From Magnetococcales bacterium (GTDB taxonomy: Bacteria; Pseudomonadota; Magnetococcia; Magnetococcales; Magnetaquicoccaceae): 53,190 nt of DNA. The position numbers were made by a program, and so were the translations under genes. Shown in pieces: positions 7,189 through 14,600 of the stretch. Position 1 is the first letter of the stretch; the number at the start of each line of letters is the position of its first letter. The DNA lies in contig JADGAR010000024.1 in NCBI GenBank assembly GCA_015231915.1, forward strand, positions 1-53,190. Direction: 5' to 3'. The notes beneath the pieces are model-generated. The model was given only the letters and a program-made list of their open reading frames with translations, made no database searches and was not told the origin of the DNA.

Positions 7189-8172
7189 ATGGCCACACCT
7201 ACCCCTGACACACGCAACCTCACCCGATGGCTGATCGGCGTGGCGATGCTGGTTGCCTTGATCCTGGCCTGGTTGCATCGCGACCAGTTCGATCCGATCC
7301 GGCTGGAGGCCTGGATACGCGACTGGGGAATGGCGGGCATGGCGCTGTTCGTGGCGATCTATGCTTTGGCCACGGTGCTGTTTCTGCCCGGATCGGTCCT
7401 CACCCTGGCCGGGGGGGCGATGTTCGGCCCCTGGCTGGGAGGGGGATTGAGCCTGCTGGGCGCCACCCTGGGGGCGGGTGTGGCGTTTCTGATTGCCCGC
7501 CATCTGGCCGGGGAGTGGGTGGCGCAACGGGCACAAGGCATGACGGCCCGCCTTTTGACCGGCGTGGAACAGGAGGGGTGGCGTTTCGTGGCCTTTGTGC
7601 GACTGGTGCCGGCATTCCCTTTCAATCTGCTCAATTACGCGTTGGGGTTGACCCGCATCCGTTTCGACCACTATCTGCTGACCTCGCTGATCTGCATGGC
7701 GCCCGGCGGTCTGGCCTACGCCTGGCTGGGTCATGCCGGACGCGAGGCGGCCTCCGGCAGCGCCGACGCGGTGCGCGCCGGGCTGTGGGCCTTGGCGCTG
7801 TTGACCGTGGTCCTGCTGATTCCCCGCTGGATCCGCAAGGCACGCGCGCAGGAAAGCCGCATCACCATTGCCCGTCTGCGGGAGATGCTGAACCAGAACA
7901 ACGATCTCGTGGTGCTGGACGTGCGGGATGCCGCCGATTTTGTCGGCGAAAACGGCCATCTGCCCGGTTCCATCAACATCCCGCTCCCCGAACTGGAGGC
8001 CCGCATGGCGGAGGTGCGCCGCATCGGTCGTCCCCTGGCGATCATCTGCCACACCGATCGCCGCTCCACCGAGGCGATCCGTCGCCTGGAGGCGCAAGGG
8101 ATCGGGCCGCTCCATCTGGTACTGGGCGGCATGAAGCAGTGGCGGCAAGAGGGCCTCCCGGTGGAACGGTGA
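7189..8172 (+). CDS. TVP38/TMEM64 (DedA-like VTT) membrane protein fused to a rhodanese domain
   Basis: Residues about 1-215 are a TVP38/TMEM64-type membrane domain: helices with the re-entrant motif LPGSVLTLAGGAMFGPWLGGG and the later RLVPAFPFNLLNYALGLTRI. Residues about 225-327 are a rhodanese domain (LVVLDVRDAADFVGENGHLPGSINIPL) with active-site text ICHTDRRS, where the catalytic Cys is present. The ribosome site AGGAGG lies about 8 bp before the ATG. VTT proteins act in membrane lipid or small-molecule transport; several bacterial members sit in selenium or mercury gene sets. This is the second rhodanese of the locus, after the regulator, which hints at sulfane sulfur or a chalcogen/metalloid substrate. 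The J-domain gene starts one base after its stop. Confidence 0.85.
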   Translation: MATPTPDTRNLTRWLIGVAMLVALILAWLHRDQFDPIRLEAWIRDWGMAGMALFVAIYALATVLFLPGSVLTLAGGAMFGPWLGGGLSLLGATLGAGVAFLIARHLAGEWVAQRAQGMTARLLTGVEQEGWRFVAFVRLVPAFPFNLLNYALGLTRIRFDHYLLTSLICMAPGGLAYAWLGHAGREAASGSADAVRAGLWALALLTVVLLIPRWIRKARAQESRITIARLREMLNQNNDLVVLDVRDAADFVGENGHLPGSINIPLPELEARMAEVRRIGRPLAIICHTDRRSTEAIRRLEAQGIGPLHLVLGGMKQWRQEGLPVER

Positions 8173-8173
8173 G

Positions 8174-8560
8174 ATGGACGCAACGCCCCAAAAGCTTTTG
8201 CAACGGATCACCGAGGCGCGTCAGACCCTCGATCTTGGCGAGGAGGCCACCCTGGCGGAGATCGAGGCTACGGTCAGGACCCTGCTCAAGCGGTGGCATC
8301 CGGATCGCTGCCAGGAGGATCCGCAGCGCTGCACGGAGATGACCCGCCGGATTCTGGAGGCCAGCAAGACGCTCCGCGACTACTGCGCCAACTATCGCTT
8401 CTCCTTTCGCCCCGAAGAGGTGGAAAAATACCTCTCCCCGGCAGAGTGGATGGAAAGCCGGTTCGGAGGCAAGCCTTTCTGGGCTTCCGGAAAAGAGGGG
8501 AGCATCACGACGGCTGACCAGCACCGGGTCACCAAAAAACGCCAGGGAGGCCGGGAATGA
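8174..8560 (+). CDS. Small J-domain (DnaJ-like) protein
   Basis: The 128-residue protein carries a J-domain signature: helix II text TLAEIEATVRTLLKRWHPDRC, with the HPD tripeptide needed to stimulate DnaK, and a following helix RRILEASKTLRDYC. There are no Gly/Phe or zinc-finger regions. It begins one base after the TVP38-rhodanese stop and overlaps the next cytochrome gene by 4 bp (ATGA), so it is firmly inside the operon. Three cysteines near the HPD motif and helix III could bind metal or be redox-active. A dedicated cytosolic co-chaperone for maturation of the cytochromes or the Fe-S protein is a reasonable guess. HPD is seen directly; the role is inference. Confidence 0.8.
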   Translation: MDATPQKLLQRITEARQTLDLGEEATLAEIEATVRTLLKRWHPDRCQEDPQRCTEMTRRILEASKTLRDYCANYRFSFRPEEVEKYLSPAEWMESRFGGKPFWASGKEGSITTADQHRVTKKRQGGRE

Positions 8561-9267
8561 AACAGATACTCTGGTTGACGCTCCTGATCGCCATGTCGAT
8601 CCAGGGACGGGGTTGGGCGGAAGAGTGCCTCTCCTGTCATCGCCAACGGGATGCCGTGGTGACCGCCGCCTGGGAAAAAAGCCGTCATGCCATGGCGGAA
8701 GTCACCTGCACGGCCTGTCACGGTGTTGCGCACGACGGCGGCATGACGGCCCGCGCCCGACGCAACGAGGCCTGCACCACCGGTTGCCATCCACGCGAAA
8801 ACGGCAGCCATGCCTTGTCCAAACACGGGGTGATCGCTGTCATGGAAGGAGAGCGGCTGGATTTCAACCTGCCCTTGAAGGAGGGCAACCAGCGCACCCC
8901 GACCTGCGCCTACTGCCACATGCACGCCAACGAACACGACACGGCGAAGGTCTCCCGCGACATCCCCTGCCGGGATTGCCACTCCCCGCGCTTCGTGGAG
9001 ACCTGGTTTGCCAGCGGTGACCAGATGGTGGCAATCGGAGACATGAAACTGCGCGAAGCCGAAGCCGTGGCCGCCGGATCCAATGACCCGGAAATGCGCG
9101 ACCTCCTGCACCGGATGCGGGATGTTCATCTGCGCAACGTGCGCCTGGGGGTGGGCCATGCCTCCCCGGACGACCAGTGGTGGCACGGTCATCCGGCCCT
9201 GGACGGGGACCTGCTGCGCATCAAGTCGCTGATGCAAACCCTTCACAATCGGAACCAATCACGATGA
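8557..9267 (+). CDS. Five-haem periplasmic cytochrome c with one CXXXCH site
   Basis: A signal peptide (about 21 residues, ending GRGWAEE) precedes four CXXCH motifs (first Cys near 24, 51, 117 and 138) and one expanded C-x3-C-H motif (CTTGCH, near 73). The text around them resembles the front half of HAO-like octahaem proteins (CHRQRDAVVTAAWEKSRHAMAEVTCTACHG; PTCAYCHM), as if it were a shortened paralogue of the octahaem cytochrome at 5849-7162. The C-terminal 90 residues lack haem and are rich in His and Met. At 236 residues it could be an electron-transfer partner or subunit of the octahaem enzyme. It overlaps both neighbours by 4 bp. CX3CH sites are uncommon; haem binding there is expected but not certain. 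Confidence 0.8.
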   Translation: MKQILWLTLLIAMSIQGRGWAEECLSCHRQRDAVVTAAWEKSRHAMAEVTCTACHGVAHDGGMTARARRNEACTTGCHPRENGSHALSKHGVIAVMEGERLDFNLPLKEGNQRTPTCAYCHMHANEHDTAKVSRDIPCRDCHSPRFVETWFASGDQMVAIGDMKLREAEAVAAGSNDPEMRDLLHRMRDVHLRNVRLGVGHASPDDQWWHGHPALDGDLLRIKSLMQTLHNRNQSR

Positions 9268-10286
9268 ACAATACAAAATCAGATCAGGAAGCGCTCAAAC
9301 GCTATTACGGCATGGTGCTGCAAGGCAGTCAGGACCTGCAGACCAGTGTCTGCTGCGCGGCGAATGCGGGTGTGACGCCCGACATCAAAACGGCCCTGGC
9401 ACGGATCGACGCCGAAGTGCTGAATCGGTTCTATGGCTGCGGCTCCCCCCTGCCTTCCTTGCTGGCGGGCTGTACGGTGCTGGATCTGGGCTGCGGCTCC
9501 GGTCGCGATGTCTATCTGGCGTCGCAACTGGTGGGTAACCATGGACGGGTGATCGGCATCGACATGACGGAGGCCCAACTGGCGGTCGCCCGCGCCCATT
9601 TGCAAAGCCAGATGGCCCGTTTCGGATACGACCGTCCCAACGTGACGTTCCTGCAAGGCTACCTGGAGGACCTGCGCTCCCTGGGGATCGAAGACGACTC
9701 CGTGGATGTAGTCATCTCCAACTGTGTTCTGAATCTTTCGCCAGACAAACGCGCGGTCTTTGCCGAAATCTTCCGGGTGTTGCGACCTGGAGGCGAACTG
9801 CTCTTCGCGGATGTCTTCGCGGATCGACGGGTGCCCGCCCCGCTGCGAGCCGATCCCGTCCTGCACGGAGAATGCCTGGCCGGAGCCATGTACCGGGAGG
9901 ATTTCCGACGACTGCTGCGCGACATGGGGTGCCTGGACTACCGGGTGACCGCGTCCCATCCCGTCACCATCGACAACCCGGAGGTGGAACGGCGCATCGG
10001 CATGGTGGATTTTCTCTCCCTGACCGTGCGTGCCTTCAAGCTCGCCGACCTGGAAGATCCGGGCGAAGATTACGGTCAGGTGGCGACCTATCACGGCTCC
10101 ATTCCGGAGTGGCCGCACCGTTTCGATCTGGACAACGCCCACCGTTTCCCCACCGGCAAGCCCGTGCCGGTCTGCGGCAATACCGCCTCCATGCTGGGCA
10201 ACACCCGCTATCGGAACCATTTCACCGTGCGGGGGGACCGTTCCGTCCACTACGGTCTCTTCTCTTCGAGTGCGCCCAGCCCGTGA
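9264..10286 (+). CDS. arsM: Arsenite S-adenosylmethionine methyltransferase (ArsM-like)
   Basis: The protein (340 residues) has a class I SAM-binding fold (VLDLGCGSGRDVYLASQLVG; later FRVLRPGGELLFADV). The three cysteines used by ArsM to bind As(III) appear in the right text: C59 in YGCG, C154 in NCVLNLS and C204 in ECLAGA; the last two are 50 residues apart, as in characterised ArsM. A CC pair lies at 30-31. Expected reaction: stepwise methylation of arsenite to volatile methylarsines, in the cytoplasm. Some relatives may handle other thiol-bound metalloids. ATG at 9264 overlaps the cytochrome stop (ATGA), making this the last gene of the operon under the ArsR-type dyad. Its 3' end overlaps the convergent nucleotidyltransferase gene by 37 bp. 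Confidence 0.88.
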   Translation: MNNTKSDQEALKRYYGMVLQGSQDLQTSVCCAANAGVTPDIKTALARIDAEVLNRFYGCGSPLPSLLAGCTVLDLGCGSGRDVYLASQLVGNHGRVIGIDMTEAQLAVARAHLQSQMARFGYDRPNVTFLQGYLEDLRSLGIEDDSVDVVISNCVLNLSPDKRAVFAEIFRVLRPGGELLFADVFADRRVPAPLRADPVLHGECLAGAMYREDFRRLLRDMGCLDYRVTASHPVTIDNPEVERRIGMVDFLSLTVRAFKLADLEDPGEDYGQVATYHGSIPEWPHRFDLDNAHRFPTGKPVPVCGNTASMLGNTRYRNHFTVRGDRSVHYGLFSSSAPSP

Positions 10287-10684
10287 CGCAACGGACCTCT
10301 GGCTGCTGTTGATGACCCGATCTTGCGCCCCATCCCGCATGATGCAAGAATGGCTGCCAGGTTCACCATGCCAGACCAACTGCGGAGCATGCCATGGCAG
10401 CCACGCATTTCAATACGGAAAACCGCACCTATCGACAATTGCTCGGCAACGGTCTGACCTACCGCATCCCCTTCCACCACGTCAACCAGGATGGGCAGAT
10501 CGCTTTCTGCAAAGACTGCCTTCAGTTTGGCGACGCCGGGCATTTCCACCCGAGGATTCTCCGGGTTGCGCACCACCAAATCCAGATCGCTGGCCTCGTG
10601 TCCCTTGCCTGGCACCCGACTGCCATAGGCCCACACCTTGGCGTCGAGAAGGTGTTGCCGTAGCAGTGCTCGCACCATCGCCAA
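10250..10684 (-). CDS. MNT-type nucleotidyltransferase-domain protein
   Basis: The N-terminal part matches minimal nucleotidyltransferases: AKVWAYGSRVPGKGHEASDLDLVV contains the GS motif and the D-x-D metal site, and ILVDVVEGD provides the third acidic strand. Such proteins are the antitoxin half of HEPN/MNT pairs, AMPylating the HEPN toxin, but no HEPN gene is adjacent. There is no ATG until 10678; TTG at 10684 or CTG at 10696 would add the family-typical residues LSRHLA before MVRALL, so a non-ATG start is likely. The frame is the same as that of vapC and begins right after its TGA. Normal family length is about 100 residues; the last 40 residues here look unlike the family, so a frameshift near 10430 is possible. 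Confidence 0.65.
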   Translation of the reverse strand: MAMVRALLRQHLLDAKVWAYGSRVPGKGHEASDLDLVVRNPENPRVEMPGVAKLKAVFAESDLPILVDVVEGDAVGQTVAEQLSIGAVFRIEMRGCHGMLRSWSGMVNLAAILASCGMGRKIGSSTAARGPLRHGLGALEEKRP

Positions 10685-10696
10685 ATGGCGCGACAG

Positions 10697-11074
10697 TCAT
10701 GATCGGGTCACCTCATCAAACCCTCTGGACAGGCCATGGTCCAGGGTCAACAGCCGCAATCTCCAGGTCATGGCTGTGGCGGCAATGATGGCGTCCGGAA
10801 GTTTGAACAGACCCGTGCGACGCAATCGGATCGCCTGCCGTTCGATCTCCTCATCCAGCAGAACCACCCGACAATCGTTCAGAAAATCCCCAATGAGCAT
10901 CTCCTCGCGCTCGGTCAGGCCTGGGAAACCCAACAACTCCATTCGGGTGATCTGGCTTACCGCCGAACGATTCAAAAGCAGTCCCTGCGTTTCCGCCAAA
11001 GCCACGGCCTCGGCACGCCCCTTGAGCAAACCGATCACCACGTTGCTATCCAGCAGCCAATCAACCCCATTCAT
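10697..11074 (-). CDS. vapC: PIN-domain ribonuclease toxin (VapC-like)
   Basis: The 125-residue PIN-domain protein has the acidic residues expected for metal binding: D in DSNVVIGLLKG at the start, E in TRMELLGF, D in KLPDAIIAATA and D in LLTLDHGL. PIN toxins of the VapC type cleave tRNA or rRNA. ATG 11074 was chosen because the domain starts there and it overlaps the upstream small antitoxin-like gene by 14 bp, a normal toxin-antitoxin layout. The nucleotidyltransferase reading frame follows in the same frame directly after the TGA. The target RNA is unknown. Confidence 0.85.
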   Translation of the reverse strand: MNGVDWLLDSNVVIGLLKGRAEAVALAETQGLLLNRSAVSQITRMELLGFPGLTEREEMLIGDFLNDCRVVLLDEEIERQAIRLRRTGLFKLPDAIIAATAMTWRLRLLTLDHGLSRGFDEVTRS

Positions 11075-11309
11075 CGCGCATCGCCTTCTGGATGGCCACG
11101 GGATCACCGTTGAAATGCGGAGAATCCTTCATCGCACCCACATGGCGACGCCAGCCCAGGGAGGAGGCGCTGATCCGTTCGTTCGCCATTTCTTTTGCCA
11201 GAGGCCCCAGCACGATCACGACCGCACGGCAGGGACCGTGGATCGTCAACGGTTCTCTCAACTGGATTTGTCCATCCTCTCCTATCTCGGCTTCAACAGA
11301 CTGCAACAT
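11061..11309 (-). CDS. vapB: Probable antitoxin partner of the PIN toxin (VapB-like)
   Basis: This 82-residue protein starts with MLQSVEAEIGEDGQIQLREPLTIHGPCRAVVIVL, a short beta-rich stretch like those of small AbrB-type or DUF-type antitoxins, followed by a charged C-terminal tail that could wrap the PIN toxin. GAGGAGG precedes the ATG at 11309. It sits directly upstream of the PIN gene and overlaps it, which is the main reason for the call. Assignment to a precise antitoxin family is uncertain. Confidence 0.6.
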   Translation of the reverse strand: MLQSVEAEIGEDGQIQLREPLTIHGPCRAVVIVLGPLAKEMANERISASSLGWRRHVGAMKDSPHFNGDPVAIQKAMRDEWG

Positions 11310-11646
11310 GATCCTCCTCTGGTCGATCCCGGTCCTGGGACAACGAACTCTCTTTCGATGATTGTTCTGAAAATTCATATTATACATAGCATGAACCACC
11401 AAGGCGAGGCTTATGGATACCCTGCCGCCAATTGCAAAACGGGATGGAACCATCCAGCGCGCCAATTATGTCAAAAAAAATTTCACATTTCCACAAAACG
11501 TCTTATTTTTTTTACACTTCTCCCATTCCCGATCCATTAACTATCGAATTTAACTGGATCATTTAGCCTTTCACCCTGGCGCGCGATTTGCTAAAATATC
11601 TAATAACAAAAACCCTCTATATCTTCCGCCCGGGAGGCGCCGCGCA
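11310..11646. other. AT-rich intergenic region between vapB-like gene and giant surface-protein gene
   Basis: The 337 bp hold no convincing gene. It is clearly more AT-rich than its surroundings, especially 11460-11610 with runs of A and T. It must contain the divergent promoters. For the giant gene a weak candidate is TTTCAC at 11569-11574, a 17-bp spacer and TAAAAT at 11592-11597. The ribosome site CGGGAGG lies at about 11631-11637, before the ATG at 11647. AT-rich tracts of this type upstream of surface genes are often bound by H-NS-like silencers, which is a guess here. Confidence 0.5.
11379..11384 (-). promoter_or_regulatory. Candidate -10 box for the vapBC-like operon
   Basis: A perfect TATAAT is read on the minus strand about 70 bp upstream of the antitoxin ATG. 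No convincing -35 is seen at the normal distance, so a regulator or an extended element may be needed. Low certainty. Confidence 0.35.
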
Positions 11647-14600
11647 ATGAAAATCCTGCCATGGCTCGCCAATTTATTCAAACACGACGAACCCAGACCG
11701 CCCCCGCCACCACCAGCAACACGTACCAACCTGGCCCTGCGCCTGGAAAAAAGGCTGATGTTCGACGCATCGGGCGTACTGACCGCCATCGCGGCGCTCC
11801 ATCACGACCCGCACGGGGATGGCGGCGATCATGGCGCAGACCATGACGGCGATCACACCGGCTTTGCCCCCCCCCAACCCGACGACGCCTCTCCCTCCCC
11901 CAGGGAGATGATCTTTGTCGATCCCACGGTGGAAAACCATGAAGCCCTGCTCAAGGATCTGCCGCAAAACGCCCAGGTGGTGATGCTCGACCCCCACAAG
12001 GACGGCGTGGAACAGATTCGCGCCGCACTGGCGGGCCACTCCGGCATCCAGACCCTCCACATCGTCTCCCACGGCAGCGCCGGCTACCTGGAACTGGGCG
12101 GCTCGGAACTCGACGTGGTCAACCTGGAATCCCGTGCCCAGGCGCTGCAGGACTGGGGCACGGCGATGTCGGAAAACGCCGACATCCTCATCTACGGCTG
12201 CGATGTCGGAGACGGACTGGAGGGCGGGGCCTTCGTCACCCGCATGGCAGAACTGACCGGGGCCGACGTGGCCGCCTCCAGCAACCTCACCGGGGCCTCG
12301 GCGCGCGGCGGCGACTGGATCCTGGAAATCCATTCCGGCACCATCGAGTCCAACATCTTTCTCTCCGGGCAGGCGCGCATCGAATACACCGGCATCCTCC
12401 CGTCAGCCAACCCCATCCTGGCCAACGTGCATGGCGACTCCCTGGCCTACGCGGAAGGTGGCGGCGCCGTGGTGATCGACCAGGGGGGCAACGCCACGGT
12501 GACCGATGCCGACAACATCAACTTCTCCGGGGGCGCCCTGACGGTCGCCATCACCACCAACCGGGATGCCACCGAGGATGTGCTGGCCATCCGCAACCAG
12601 GGGACCGGCGCGGGTCAAATCGGACTCTCCGGGGCCAACGTCACCTATCAGGGCACCGTGATCGGCACCTTCGCCGGAGGAACCGGAACCAACGACCTGA
12701 CCGTCTCCTTCAACGCCAACGCCACCGCGACGGCGGTCTCGGCTTTGCTGCGCAACATCACCTACACCAATACCGATACCACCACCCCCACGACCAACAC
12801 CCGCGACATCTCCTTCTCCATGACCGATGGCAGCGGCGGGGTTTCCGGCACATCGATCGCCGGCGTGACGGTCTCGGGTGTCGATGACGCCCCCACCCTC
12901 ACCGCCGGGGCCACCCTCAACTACACGGAAAACAACGCAGCCACGGTCATCGACGCCTCCATCACCGTGGCCGACGTGGACAGCACCAACATGCAAAGCG
13001 CCACCATCACCATCTCCGGCAACTACCAAAGCGCCGAAGATGCGCTGGTCTTCACCAATACCGCCAACATCACCGGCACCTGGAACGCCGCCACCGGCAC
13101 CCTGACCCTGACCGGAACCGACAGCAAGGCCAATTATCAAACCGCGTTGCGCTCGGTGAAATACGTCAACTCCAGCGACGCCCCCACCACCACCCCGCGC
13201 ACGGTGGCCTTCCAGGTCAACGACGGCACCTCTGCCAGCACCGCCGCCACCGCCACCATCAACATCGCCGTGCTCAACGACGCCCCAACCCTGACCGGCA
13301 CCCAATGGTTCACCCCATCCGTCGAGCGCACCGATACCACCAATGCCGGCGCGGTGGTCTCCAGCCTGTTTGCCGCCGGCGACATCACCGATCCCGACGC
13401 CGCTCCCCAGTCGGGCATCGCCATCTACTCCCGCAACAACAACGGCCTCGGCTCCTGGCAATACCGCATCGACGGCGGTGCCTGGCAAAACCTGCCAGGC
13501 GGCCTCAACCCCAACCATGCCCTGCTGTTGAAATCCACCGATGAAATCCGCTTCCGACCCAACAACTCGGGCGGCGGTCAGCCCACCCTCTCCTTCTACG
13601 CCTGGGATCGCAGTGACGGCGGCACCCCCGGCAACCAGGTAGATGCATCGATACGCGGCGGCACCACCGCCTTCAGCATGGCTTCCGGCACCATCAACGG
13701 CACGGTCAACGCCGCCCCGGTCCTGGATACCTCCACCAGTGTCGCCATGCCCACCATCACCGAGGACGCCCTGACCAACACCGGACAAGTGGTCAGCACC
13801 CTGGTGAGCGGCCTGATCAGCGATATCGATACCGCCTCCCAGACCGGCATCGCCATCCAAAGCGCCTCCACCAGCAACGGCGCATGGCAGTACTCCACCG
13901 ACGGCGGGACCAACTGGTCGAACGTCGGCACCGTCTCCACCGCGCAATCGCTCCTGTTGCGCTCCACCGACCGAGTCCGTTTCCTGCCCGATGGCATGAA
14001 CCCGCCCAACAACACCGCGCCAGGCAACCTCAACTTCACCTTCGTGGCCTGGGACAGCACCGGACAATCCTCCACATGGAGCGCCGGCAGCAAGGTCTCC
14101 ACCGCCTCCCGCGGCCTGGCCACCCCCTTCTCGACCAGCGTGGAAACCGCCGACATCGCCGTCACCAACCTCAACGACGCCCCGGTCATGACCGCCATCG
14201 CTCCGGTTATGCCGACCATCCAGTATACCGACACCAATAACGCCGGCATCACGGTTTCCAGCCTCGTGGGCGCATCCATCGCCGACGTGGATGCGGTCAC
14301 CGCCCCGCAAGAAGGGATCGCGATCTACTCGATCAACAACGGCACCGGCTCCGGCTTCTGGGAGTTCTCCACGGACAACGGCGCCACCTGGACCGCCACC
14401 GGCGCGGTCAACGGCACCTCTGCCCTGCTGCTGCGCGCCCAGGACAAGATCCGCTTCCAGCCCAACACCCTCACCACCAACGACGCCGCCAGCTTCAGTT
14501 ATTACGCCTGGGACCAGACGCAAATCGCCGGAGGACAAGGGACCAAAACCGATGTCTCGACCCGCGGCGGAACCACGGCCTTCTCCAGCGGATCGGACAC

